DNA from: a virus
Virus record (IMG/VR): IMGVR_UViG_3300027844_001213
Coordinates: 1-27,729 of that record
DNA length: 27,729 nucleotides
Direction: 5' to 3' (one strand)
Shown here one piece after another: positions 18,998 to 26,094 of this stretch. The notes beneath the pieces are model-generated. The model was not told where the DNA came from and did not search any database. It saw nothing but the letters and a program-made list of their open reading frames with translations. How positions within the stretch are numbered: the stretch's first letter is position 1; the number at the start of each line of letters is the position of its first letter. The translations under genes were made by a program, and so were the position numbers.

Positions 18998-19036
18998 ACC
19001 ACATCCTAGAGACAAACTCAAAACTAAAGAGGAACC

Positions 19037-20836
19037 ATGAGTAAAGCAAGAACTAGAGCAGCATCTTTTGCAGGAACAGCAACAGATGGCTACGTTTTAA
19101 CTTCAGATGCGGTTGGCGTAGGTTATTGGGAAGTCAATACAGTGGCTCCAATAATCACAAGTTTCCAGTATTCAGATGGTGCATCTGCAACGGCAGAGAA
19201 AACTGTAGTAGGACTTATCACAATTGCTTGTGGTACTACAATAAGCACTACAGTAACAGTAGCTGGTGACACACTTGGAATACAAATAGGAATGGTAGTA
19301 GCTGGAGTAGGAATCCCTGTTGGTGCAACTGTTGTATCCGTTGACGAAAATGTCTCTTTCGTTTTATCATCTGCCGCAACAATAGTAGATTCAGATGTAG
19401 ACCTAACATTCGGTGGAGCAGTACTCATCACAGGTACAGGCTATGATTCTGTTCTTGGAGGAGATACTGCAAACATTGCAGTAACTTTTGGTGGAACTTC
19501 TGCAACCTCAATTTCTGTCAATTCATTCGGGACCATAATTACTTGCACTCCTCCTGCTCATGCCGCAGGAACCGTTACATTGCAAATTACAAATGCTTCT
19601 GCATTAACTGCAAGCACGAACTTTATTTATGATATAGAACCAGTATTCACTACTGCCGCAGGATCATTAGGTGGATTTGTTGAAGCAACAACTTTTACAG
19701 ATGGAGCCGGTTCAGCTACACCCGGCCCAGTAATAGCAGGTACTGAAAGTGGAGTTGCACTTACAACTGGTTTCCAGAGAGTAACAAGTGCCACAGATGA
19801 TACTGTAATCACTACAGCACTACAAGGGTTGACTCTGCAAACGAGCGGATACCTCACAGGAACTTTAACTGCTGGTGCTAATGCTACAACCTACCCCTTC
19901 TATGCAACAGCAAAGGATAATGAGAATCAGAGAACTGCACCAAGGCTCTTCAATATAATTTCTTATAATTATCCGCTCAGGGGTGAAGACATCAGAGTAG
20001 ATCCGGGTGCTTATACAGGTGGGGGTTATCGTTCTCATACATTTACTTCTTCTGGATATTTATATGTCTTGCAAGCCGTAACTGCTGATATTTTACTAGT
20101 CGGTGGAGGAGGTGCTGGAGGAGCATCAGAAAATTCAGATTCAGGTGGAGCAGGAGGCGGTGGAGCAGGGGCAGTGAAGACATCAGCATCATATTCTTTA
20201 GGTATCGGGACCTACACAGTAACTATAGGAGAAGGAGGGATAGGTCAAGCGGTAAACTATACTTATTGGAAACCGGGAGGTGATAGCAATATTACACTAG
20301 ATGGTTCTTCAATACTACTTGCTGGTGGAGGGGGTGGAGGAGGAAATTGGTCGGGCACTAATAGCAACACCGCAGGCGAACCGGGTGCGGATGGAAGTTC
20401 TGGAGGAGGTGGGAATGGTTACAGTAGTCAGTCGGGTGGTGCTGGCGATGGTGATGGAGGTACTGGTGGTGCTGGTGGCAGCTATGGTGGTGGTGGTGGT
20501 GGTGGTGACAACGGTGATGGCGATGGTGGTGGTTCCGCTGGTGGAGGTGATGGTGGTACTGGAACAACAAATGTTTATAGACTTGGTTCTGATGTAACAT
20601 ACGCTTCAGGTGGAGGAGGAGGTGCTTATGGTGGGTCAAGCGGAGGAGCAGCAGGATATGCGGCACATGGTGGTGCAGGAGGTGCTACAAGGGTCACAGG
20701 TAATGCCGCAGCAGACAACACAGGTGCTGGAGGAGGAGCCGGTGGCGGCGGGCCTAACACTACCACTGGTCAGACTACCGGAGGTGGCGGGAGTGGAGGA
20801 AAAGGAATCGCAGTAATAAGATACGCAGCGACATAA
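19037..20836 (+). CDS. Glycine-rich adhesin-like tail protein (2 of 2) with IPT/TIG-like domains
   Basis: The 599-residue protein has a good GAGG ribosome site. After a short N-terminal motif (DGYVLTSDAVGVGYWEV) an IPT/TIG-type immunoglobulin fold runs from about residue 35 to 200. It is interrupted by a Val/Gly-rich module (GIQIGMVVAGVGIPVGATVV, about 85-105) and resumes with VLITGTGYDS and IITCTPPAHAAGTVTL. A second Ig-like unit follows (about 205-310). From about residue 330 the protein shares the glycine-rich domain of its neighbour: DILLVGGGGAGG, YTVTIGEGG, long poly-glycine, and the terminal GIAVIRYAAT. The two genes are thus paralogous at their C-terminal domains, with different N-terminal spacers. 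A role in recognising host surfaces is inferred. Confidence 0.87.
   Translation: MSKARTRAASFAGTATDGYVLTSDAVGVGYWEVNTVAPIITSFQYSDGASATAEKTVVGLITIACGTTISTTVTVAGDTLGIQIGMVVAGVGIPVGATVVSVDENVSFVLSSAATIVDSDVDLTFGGAVLITGTGYDSVLGGDTANIAVTFGGTSATSISVNSFGTIITCTPPAHAAGTVTLQITNASALTASTNFIYDIEPVFTTAAGSLGGFVEATTFTDGAGSATPGPVIAGTESGVALTTGFQRVTSATDDTVITTALQGLTLQTSGYLTGTLTAGANATTYPFYATAKDNENQRTAPRLFNIISYNYPLRGEDIRVDPGAYTGGGYRSHTFTSSGYLYVLQAVTADILLVGGGGAGGASENSDSGGAGGGGAGAVKTSASYSLGIGTYTVTIGEGGIGQAVNYTYWKPGGDSNITLDGSSILLAGGGGGGGNWSGTNSNTAGEPGADGSSGGGGNGYSSQSGGAGDGDGGTGGAGGSYGGGGGGGDNGDGDGGGSAGGGDGGTGTTNVYRLGSDVTYASGGGGGAYGGSSGGAAGYAAHGGAGGATRVTGNAAADNTGAGGGAGGGGPNTTTGQTTGGGGSGGKGIAVIRYAAT
20486..20506 (+). 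repeat. (GGT)7 trinucleotide repeat in the adhesin gene
   Basis: Seven consecutive GGT codons encode a heptaglycine run inside the second adhesin. Slippage would change glycine-run length in steps of one residue without a frameshift. Other glycine runs in both adhesins mix GGA, GGC and GGT and are less uniform. Confidence 0.85.
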
Positions 20837-20868
20837 TAGTCAACAACAATGGACACAAGCAATAACTA

Positions 20869-21003
20869 ATGACCGCAAACGAAAAAGCGAATCACTTTCT
20901 TGGAGGATACTGGAAGTGCGAGAACTGCGGATTACTGATTGAAGATGAACTCCATGTTTGTCCTGAGTGTTCTGAAAAACGACAAAACATGTCGCACTTA
21001 TAG
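20869..21003 (+). CDS. 44-residue zinc-ribbon peptide
   Basis: This short frame starts ATG at 20869 and ends TAG at 21001-21003. It contains two CxxC pairs, KCENCG (Cys17, Cys20) and VCPECS (Cys31, Cys34), separated by ten residues. That is the layout of a four-cysteine zinc ribbon. It fills an otherwise empty 212-base gap between the adhesin and the first membrane protein. No clear ribosome site precedes it, but a six-codon frame (ATG 20849) ends in TAA overlapping its ATG (TAATG), which would allow coupled initiation. A regulatory, nucleic-acid-binding or structural role is possible; nothing fixes which. The spaced cysteines make chance less likely. Confidence 0.6.
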   Translation: MTANEKANHFLGGYWKCENCGLLIEDELHVCPECSEKRQNMSHL

Positions 21004-21048
21004 GACTTATTGCGACACGAAATTGAAACATGTCTATAGAAAGTACTT

Positions 21049-21360
21049 ATGAGTGGCGAATTTTCACAGTACGACTTTCCAAGTCCTCCTTTTGCTGGTA
21101 GTACAGAAGGACCAACCGATATAATTCAGATGATCTTTTCGCAAGCCGGTGTTGCAGGACTTGCAGCATTTGGTCTTGGATTTGTTCTCTTTAAATTTAT
21201 TAATAAACAAACCGATAGACAAGATAGAACACAAAGTGCAATCTTTAAAAGACTTGATAAAATTGATGATGCCCTCATGGAATGTACAAAAACTCTTGCA
21301 AAAATGGATGGTCGTCTTGAAGGACTTGAAAGAGAAATAGAATTATATGGACGAAAATAG
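21049..21360 (+). CDS. Single-pass membrane protein with coiled coil, holin-like
   Basis: The 103-residue protein has a hydrophobic helix at about residues 31-51 (AGVAGLAAFGLGFVLFKF), then a charged coiled coil at about 58-100 (KRLDKIDDALMECTKTLAK and on). One N-terminal membrane span followed by a charged coiled coil is the layout of BhlA/UviB-type holin-like proteins. It lies at the start of the lysis block, two genes before the endolysin's immediate neighbour. T7 gp17.5, its holin, is placed just after the fibre gene, so position agrees. Its end overlaps the next membrane protein by 14 bases. Which of the two membrane proteins is the true holin cannot be decided here. Confidence 0.8.
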   Translation: MSGEFSQYDFPSPPFAGSTEGPTDIIQMIFSQAGVAGLAAFGLGFVLFKFINKQTDRQDRTQSAIFKRLDKIDDALMECTKTLAKMDGRLEGLEREIELYGRK

Positions 21361-21601
21361 TAGAATATTTATATTGAGATGGAGTACAAGAAGTTTACTT
21401 ACACTCATGGAAATTGGACTGATTGGGTATGTAGTCTATCTAATATTTGGAGGAGGAGAACTTGCAAAAGATATGCAAAACGCTCTTTCTGTGGTTCTTG
21501 GAGGTCTAATACTTAACTTTGGTAAATCTAGTTCCTACTGGTTTAGCAATGAATCTGAAACTAATAACGGAAATAACAATAATGGAAACAATACTACTTA
21601 A
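21347..21601 (+). CDS. Two-span membrane protein, holin candidate
   Basis: The 84-residue protein has two hydrophobic segments, about residues 15-34 (LLTLMEIGLIGYVVYLIF) and 45-59 (ALSVVLGGLILNFGK), separated by a short polar loop (GGGELAKDM). A hydrophilic tail made almost wholly of Asn, Gly, Thr and Ser follows. Two spans with a polar C-terminus is a class II holin layout. It overlaps the upstream coiled-coil membrane protein by 14 bases and the next small gene by 20 bases, so the three are probably made together. Holin or anti-holin is likely from position and topology; no family motif is recognised. Confidence 0.8.
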   Translation: MDENSRIFILRWSTRSLLTLMEIGLIGYVVYLIFGGGELAKDMQNALSVVLGGLILNFGKSSSYWFSNESETNNGNNNNGNNTT

Positions 21602-21767
21602 CCTATTTAAATCTTTGATTGTCTCGGAGGCACAAAGTCTAGCAAAAGAACATGTTGAAGAAGCAATTAATGATAATCTAGATGAGAATCAAAGAGAACT
21701 ACTAGATAGTGTAGTAGATATGATGCCAGATAACTCATTTAAAAGTCTTAAGGAATTCCTGAATTAG
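21582..21767 (+). CDS. Small acidic helical protein before the endolysin
   Basis: The start at ATG 21582 (METILLNLFKSLI) gives 61 residues; an in-frame ATG at 21519 would lie deep in the previous gene and add an unconvincing peptide. An N-terminal amphipathic or hydrophobic helix (about 3-14) is followed by an acidic helical part (EEAINDNLDENQRELLDSVV). The stop is one base before the endolysin ATG. Placement between a holin candidate and the endolysin suggests a part in lysis control, but I do not recognise the family. Confidence 0.65.
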   Translation: METILLNLFKSLIVSEAQSLAKEHVEEAINDNLDENQRELLDSVVDMMPDNSFKSLKEFLN

Positions 21768-21768
21768 A

Positions 21769-22233
21769 ATGAGACTCAGTAAAAACTTTAGTCTTAAGGA
21801 ACTAACCAAGTCAACTACTGCACTACGTCTTGGAATTGATAATAATCCAACCCAAGAACAACTGGTAAACCTGACTGCACTAACCAGTTGTGTTCTGCAA
21901 CCAATTAGGAATACTCATGGTTCGGTGATGATCAATTCAGGACTACGAGTCCAAGAGTTGAATCGTACTATTGGCTCCAAAGATAGTAGTCAGCACACTC
22001 TTGGTATGGCAGCCGACATTGAATGTCCTGCACTCGATAATCTTCTTCTTGCAAAGTGGATCATTGGTAATCTTGAGTTTGACCAATGTATCCTTGAGTT
22101 CTATACACCAAATAATCCAACTTCAGGTTGGGTTCATGTCTCTTATTGTCTTAGTGGAGTTAATCGTAAGAATATTTTAAGAGCAAGTCGTTCTCCTAAA
22201 AAGGGAGTTATCTATGAAAATGGACTACAATGA
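21769..22233 (+). CDS. Endolysin, zinc peptidase of the M15 (M15A) family
   Basis: The 154-residue protein carries the M15A zinc-site pattern: SSQHTLGMAADIE at residues 73-85, where His76 and Asp83 are the expected ligands (SxHxxGxAxD), and WVHVS at 121-125 with the third ligand, His123. The upstream VMINSGLRVQELNRTIG strand and loop are also typical. Enzymes of this family cut peptidoglycan peptide cross-links, as L-Ala-D-Glu or D-Ala-D-Ala peptidases. There is no signal peptide, so access to the wall requires a holin, and two candidates are just upstream. T7 uses an amidase encoded elsewhere (gene 3.5), so the lysis enzyme here is of another type and sits in the late block. It overlaps the next gene by four bases. 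Confidence 0.93.
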   Translation: MRLSKNFSLKELTKSTTALRLGIDNNPTQEQLVNLTALTSCVLQPIRNTHGSVMINSGLRVQELNRTIGSKDSSQHTLGMAADIECPALDNLLLAKWIIGNLEFDQCILEFYTPNNPTSGWVHVSYCLSGVNRKNILRASRSPKKGVIYENGLQ

Positions 22234-22553
22234 AAAAATCTAATATTTTAAAAATTCCAAAAAAATCTAGTAAGTCTAAAGAAAGTGAGTTGATAAAATG
22301 GCAGAATAAATTAAAAGAGTTACCGTGGAAACCGAATGCCTATCCTGCGCGTGGGAACCGTTTTACCCCCAGTGGTGGAGATAAACAGAAAATCCATGAA
22401 GCAGTACAAGAAAAAAAAGAAAATTATGGATTTGGTAAATATGTTTTAAATACAAAACGCCTTGGAACTTGGGGGAATTTAGGAAAGAAAATCACAAATA
22501 CTATAATTGGTGATCCAAAAAGTAAAACACGCCGCTATAAAAAACAACAATGA
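22230..22553 (+). CDS. Lysine-rich protein of unknown function (1 of 3)
   Basis: The 107-residue protein is very basic (Lys-rich N-terminus, C-terminal KTRRYKKQQ) and has an aromatic/proline patch LPWKPNAYPARGNRF at about residues 31-45. It has no cysteine motif, signal peptide or membrane helix. Its ATG overlaps the endolysin stop and its TGA overlaps the next ATG, four bases each. I do not recognise it. The charge suggests binding to DNA, RNA or a negatively charged surface. Being late and directly before packaging genes, it may be a virion or packaging component. Confidence 0.75.
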   Translation: MKKSNILKIPKKSSKSKESELIKWQNKLKELPWKPNAYPARGNRFTPSGGDKQKIHEAVQEKKENYGFGKYVLNTKRLGTWGNLGKKITNTIIGDPKSKTRRYKKQQ

Positions 22554-23269
22554 AAACAACCGATCCAGTAACCGGAAGACCGTGGACACTTAAAAACGAA
22601 CTCGCAGCAATGCGACCCGGTGGAGGTGGACCGGGACTATCTAGTTCTGTTAATAAAGCATTAACAGCAGTCCGAAAAGTTCATGCACCTACATATACAT
22701 GGCAAAACAGAAAAGGAGTCATCTCCTCAAAAAAAGGATGGCTAGGAAAAGCAAATGATGCTAAAAGTTCTCATGTAATTCAAAATCCAGACGCTCGCCT
22801 CCAATTAGGAAGACCAACTAAGGGAACACGAGCCGACCAACGAGGACAAGGAAAATATGGAGCATGGATTGATTCTGGATACAGTACAGTTGGAAAAGGT
22901 GGTGTAGTATCTAAATCCCGATTGGTTACAGCAGAACAAGGTGCTGCGGCTGCTGGTACTGCTATTGGTATCGTAGCCACACAATGGCCCCAATCAACCG
23001 ATAATTTAACCGCTGATAATGCAACGAAACCACAACAGAAAAAAGTAAAGAAGGTAACCTCTGTTAAAGTTCTTCAGAAAAGACAGAAAGATGCTGCTTC
23101 AATAGCAAAAATACGTAAGAGGTCAAGTCAGAAAAGAGAAATGATGAAAATTGGTGTTGCGAAAAATAGAAAAGAAGCTGGATTTTTACTTAAAGAAGGT
23201 GCTAGTAGAGTCAAGAAATCAGAACATATAACTGCTCGAAATACTTACTATAAAACTGCAAAGAGATAA
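22550..23269 (+). CDS. Basic protein of unknown function (2 of 3)
   Basis: The 239-residue protein has three parts. The N-terminal part (1-60) contains TDPVTGRPWTLKNELAAMRP and a glycine patch. The middle (about 60-145) is Gly/Lys/Arg-rich and ends in a weakly hydrophobic Ala/Gly stretch (GAAAAGTAIGIVATQW). The strongly basic C-terminal third contains KKVKKVTSVKVLQKRQK and RKRSSQKR. There are no catalytic motifs or cysteines. It overlaps the upstream gene by four bases and is two bases from the next. Function is unknown; an abundance of Lys/Arg in a long disordered C-terminus would fit nucleic-acid binding. It may also be a structural protein delivered with the DNA. Confidence 0.75.
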   Translation: MKTTDPVTGRPWTLKNELAAMRPGGGGPGLSSSVNKALTAVRKVHAPTYTWQNRKGVISSKKGWLGKANDAKSSHVIQNPDARLQLGRPTKGTRADQRGQGKYGAWIDSGYSTVGKGGVVSKSRLVTAEQGAAAAGTAIGIVATQWPQSTDNLTADNATKPQQKKVKKVTSVKVLQKRQKDAASIAKIRKRSSQKREMMKIGVAKNRKEAGFLLKEGASRVKKSEHITARNTYYKTAKR

Positions 23270-23271
23270 TA

Positions 23272-23784
23272 ATGGCATACCCAAAAAGTAAAGCTAAATA
23301 TTATGCAAAATCTTATAATAAGAACTTACTAGAAACTTTTTCTAATCCAGTAGTTCAAGAGGGTGCTCTTTCTGCACTACCGGGTGGCCCTCTTATAAAA
23401 AGTGGACTAAAGATTGTAAGTAAAGTTGCAAAACCTCTTGTAAAAGCAGCATCTAAAAAGATAAGAAATTGGTCGGATATACCAGCAAATAAAAGGGCTC
23501 TTGAAAGAATGAAGGCCGATTATATTGAAACGGCTCCAATGGTTAATAGACGTAACCAGAGGGATCATGCTGCTAATGAAGTTTTTATGTTGAAACAGTC
23601 AGCACTAAAAATAAAAGGAGCAGCAACCAAAGGGTACATTAATGCCTCTCTAACTAAGGGATCAGGACTTAGTGTGGCAGCAAATTCAGGAAAATTAACA
23701 AAACCTCCTAGTTACCGAACTCATGTTCCCGTAAAAACAAAACAAGTTAAGCCAAAACCCTCTGGACCCTATTCAAAGAAATGA
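23272..23784 (+). CDS. Basic protein of unknown function (3 of 3)
   Basis: The 170-residue protein is Lys/Ser/Ala-rich throughout. Residues 25-65 form an amphipathic helix region (PVVQEGALSALPGGPLIKSG, then IVSKVAKPLVKAASKKI), which could touch membranes. The C-terminus is Pro/Lys-rich (VPVKTKQVKPKPSGPYSKK). It starts two bases after the previous gene and overlaps the small terminase by four bases. No family is recognised. Like its two upstream neighbours it is basic and late; the three form an accessory block not found in this place in T7. Confidence 0.75.
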   Translation: MAYPKSKAKYYAKSYNKNLLETFSNPVVQEGALSALPGGPLIKSGLKIVSKVAKPLVKAASKKIRNWSDIPANKRALERMKADYIETAPMVNRRNQRDHAANEVFMLKQSALKIKGAATKGYINASLTKGSGLSVAANSGKLTKPPSYRTHVPVKTKQVKPKPSGPYSKK

Positions 23785-24011
23785 AAGCTACACAAGAAAT
23801 CCTAGAGAACCTTCATGGAGTTCTGGCAGAAGAACTGATGGCTAGAATTCAGTCGGGAACTGCACTACCCTCGGATATGGCAAATGCAATTAAGTTCTTA
23901 AAAGATAATCACATAGAAGGTCTTCCAGTGATTGGATCACCATTAGGAAACCTTGTGGAGTCGATGCCCTTTCCAACCCGAAGTAAACTAATTGAGAATT
24001 ATGCGAACTAA
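23781..24011 (+). CDS. terS: Terminase small subunit (DNA maturase A), T7 gp18-like
   Basis: The 76-residue protein is near the size of T7 gp18 (89). Residues 5-45 form helices with QEILENLHGVLAEELMARIQ, then GTALPSDMANAIKFLKDN, a pattern repeated in small terminases of T7-like and many marine phages. A proline-rich C-terminal arm follows (GLPVIGSPLGNLVESMPFP). The small subunit recognises concatemer DNA and regulates the large subunit. The four-base ATGA overlap upstream and the 11-base overlap downstream place it in the packaging block, as in T7 (genes 18, 18.5, 18.7, 19). Confidence 0.9.
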   Translation: MKATQEILENLHGVLAEELMARIQSGTALPSDMANAIKFLKDNHIEGLPVIGSPLGNLVESMPFPTRSKLIENYAN

Positions 24012-24363
24012 GAATTACTATATAGTAATACCAATTCTGTTCTTTCTTGGTATCAGTGTTTTTTTGACTACCTTTAGTAGGTTTGCATACGCAAAAGAAG
24101 AAAAAACTCTTAATTTTAATACTAAAAGCATAAGAATCCTTTGGATGGCATGTTTTAAAGGAGGTCACCAAGGTCAACAAAAGATTCCTAGTGATGCAGT
24201 TGCACTTGTGTGTGACTGTGTTATTGATAAAGCTAGAACTCAATTGTCTTTTGAGTATACTACTCGTAATGCAGGTCCAATAATGAAGAAAGTTTATAGG
24301 AGATACTTGCAACAATGTAAGGAAGAAGTTGACTTAACACCAAAACCCTCACTTAGTGCTTAA
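24001..24363 (+). CDS. Secreted or membrane-anchored four-cysteine protein between terS and terL
   Basis: I choose ATG 24001 over a TTG at 23992, giving 120 residues. Residues 1-31 look like a signal peptide: RTK, a hydrophobic core (YIVIPILFFLGISVFL), then FAYA before KEE, a good signal peptidase I site. The mature part has four cysteines: Cys51, the CDC pair Cys71/Cys73, and Cys106. It ends in a Pro/Lys tail. In T7 the spanin genes 18.5/18.7 lie between terS and terL, so position suggests a cell-envelope role at lysis. However, the fold looks compact and cysteine-linked, not the long coiled coil of Rz, so I do not call it a spanin. Forty-nine bases without a clear signal separate it from terL. 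Confidence 0.8.
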   Translation: MRTKNYYIVIPILFFLGISVFLTTFSRFAYAKEEKTLNFNTKSIRILWMACFKGGHQGQQKIPSDAVALVCDCVIDKARTQLSFEYTTRNAGPIMKKVYRRYLQQCKEEVDLTPKPSLSA

Positions 24364-24412
24364 AGAGGAATAAATATATAGTTATTCATACAATCGTCAC
24401 CACAGCTACTTT

Positions 24413-26092
24413 ATGATACAAGAGGAACTTAGAGACCTGCGAAACTTTCTGTACGTTGTATGGCACCATCTAGGCCTTCCTGAGCCTACTCCAGTACAGT
24501 ATGATATGGCTACCTACCTAAACTCCAGCGAGAAGCGTATTGTGGTCCAAGCATTTCGAGGTGCAGGGAAAAGCTATATCACTTCTGCCTTTGCTTGTCA
24601 CCAGTTGTATTTGAATCCCGAAATTAAGATTCTGGTGGTTAGTGCATCCAAGATTAGAGCAGATGACTTTTCTACGTTTACGATGAGACTGATCCAAGAA
24701 CTTCCTATTCTTCAACACCTTGTTCCGGGTGATGGTCAGCGATCCTCTAAAATCTCATTTGATGTAAGACCCGCTAAAGCGTCACACTCTCCCTCTGTTA
24801 AATCCGCTGGAATCACAGGACAACTTGCCGGTAGCCGAGCAGACATCGTTATTGCAGATGATGTAGAAATACCGAATAACTCCATGACCCAGACTATGAG
24901 AGATAAAATCTCTGAAGCAGTGAAAGAGTTTGACGCTATCTTGAAACCTGATGGACGAATCATTTATCTTGGGACTCCTCAAACAGAGATGTCCCTCTAT
25001 GAGTTACTTCCAGAAAGAGGATATAAAGTACGAATATGGCCAGCTAGGTACCCATCGAATCTAACCAAATATTCTAATAAGCTGAGTCCCTCTATATATA
25101 CTAGTATAGAAAAGGAACCAGATTTGGTTGGTAAACCTACTGATCCCCTGAGATTTGATGACCTTGATCTTATGGAACGTGAGCTTTCTTATGGAAGAAG
25201 TGGCTTTGCCCTTCAGTTTATGCTGGATACCTCACTGAGTGACCAAAATAGGTTTCCACTTAAGTTAAGTGATCTTGTGGTTATGGATGTTGATATAGAT
25301 AAGGCACCTGAAAAGGTTATTTGGGGTCGAGATAAAGATAACTATATTGATATTCCTAATGTTGGTCTACCCGGAGATTACTTCTATGGACCCATAAGTA
25401 CTGCTGGTGAATATATCGACTATACTGGATCGGTTCTTGCAGTTGACCCCTCTGGAAGAGGAAAAGATGAAACAGCATATTGTATTATCAAAATGCTGAA
25501 TGGTACTCTTTACTGTAGTGACTTTGGTGGAATAGAAGGAGGATATAGTAATGATGTTCTTGGAGTGCTTTCGGTTCTTGCAAGAAAACATAAAGTAAAT
25601 ATGATTCTGGTTGAGTCAAACTTTGGTGATGGAATGTTTAGTGAACTCCTGAAACCGGTGCTAACCAAGATTTATCCATGTAGCATTGAAGAAGTACGAC
25701 ATAGTACTCAAAAAGAAAAGAGAATAATTGATGTTCTGGAACCGGTTATGAACCAACATAGACTGGTTATGGATAGAACTGCACTTCAAAATGACTATAC
25801 CAGTGTTCAGAAGTATCCTCCAGAAGCACAACTTAAATATATGTTGGCACACCAGATGACCAGAATTACAAAAGATCGTGGTGCGTTGGTTCATGATGAC
25901 CGTCTTGATGTTCTTGCAATGGCAGTTCAATATTGGGTTGACCAAATGGCAGCAGATGTAGATACTGAAATGAAAGACCGTAAAAGTAATCTTCTTGATA
26001 AAGAGTTGGAACGGTTTGTTGAAAATGCGGTTACTCTTGGAATTGGAAATTCTATAGTAGGACCAGATTTGTCCGTACCAGTTTGGTCCTAA
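24413..26092 (+). CDS. terL: Terminase large subunit (DNA maturase B), T7 gp19 family
   Basis: The 559-residue protein (T7 gp19 has 586) is the packaging motor ATPase and nuclease. The ATPase domain shows Walker A QAFRGAGKS (residues 46-54; Lys53), then ISFDVRPAKASHSPSVKS, and Walker B ADIVIADDVE (143-152). A coupling motif IIYLGTPQTEM lies at 184-193. The nuclease domain has VLAVDPSGRGKDET (341-354; Asp345), ESNFGDGMF (401-409) and HDDRLDVLAM (494-503), giving the acidic metal ligands. These blocks match T7 gp19 in order and wording. No strong ribosome site is visible upstream. Two bases separate it from the first Fe-S carrier gene, so those genes are read through from the late operon. Confidence 0.98.
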   Translation: MIQEELRDLRNFLYVVWHHLGLPEPTPVQYDMATYLNSSEKRIVVQAFRGAGKSYITSAFACHQLYLNPEIKILVVSASKIRADDFSTFTMRLIQELPILQHLVPGDGQRSSKISFDVRPAKASHSPSVKSAGITGQLAGSRADIVIADDVEIPNNSMTQTMRDKISEAVKEFDAILKPDGRIIYLGTPQTEMSLYELLPERGYKVRIWPARYPSNLTKYSNKLSPSIYTSIEKEPDLVGKPTDPLRFDDLDLMERELSYGRSGFALQFMLDTSLSDQNRFPLKLSDLVVMDVDIDKAPEKVIWGRDKDNYIDIPNVGLPGDYFYGPISTAGEYIDYTGSVLAVDPSGRGKDETAYCIIKMLNGTLYCSDFGGIEGGYSNDVLGVLSVLARKHKVNMILVESNFGDGMFSELLKPVLTKIYPCSIEEVRHSTQKEKRIIDVLEPVMNQHRLVMDRTALQNDYTSVQKYPPEAQLKYMLAHQMTRITKDRGALVHDDRLDVLAMAVQYWVDQMAADVDTEMKDRKSNLLDKELERFVENAVTLGIGNSIVGPDLSVPVWS

Positions 26093-26094
26093 TA

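Noticed and set aside
18679-19002. Long Pro-rich open frame on the minus strand opposite the first adhesin
   Set aside because: It is the mirror of glycine codons (GGN read as NCC); there is no start context and the opposite strand is a well-supported gene.
20301-20666. Val-rich plus-strand and His-rich minus-strand frames inside the second adhesin
   Set aside because: These are frame shadows of the GGT/GGA repeats.
20849-20869. Six-codon frame before the zinc-ribbon gene as a separate gene
   Set aside because: It is too short to be a product; at most it helps translation of the next frame through TAATG.
21022-21044. Possible T7-type phage promoter containing TCTATAGAAAG
   Set aside because: Only the CTATAG core matches, the upstream recognition part does not, and I found no second intergenic copy to support a phage-specific consensus.
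23890-24315. 141-codon minus-strand frame across terS and the secreted protein gene
   Set aside because: All supported genes are on the plus strand, and the frame overlaps two well-supported genes without domain or ribosome-site evidence.
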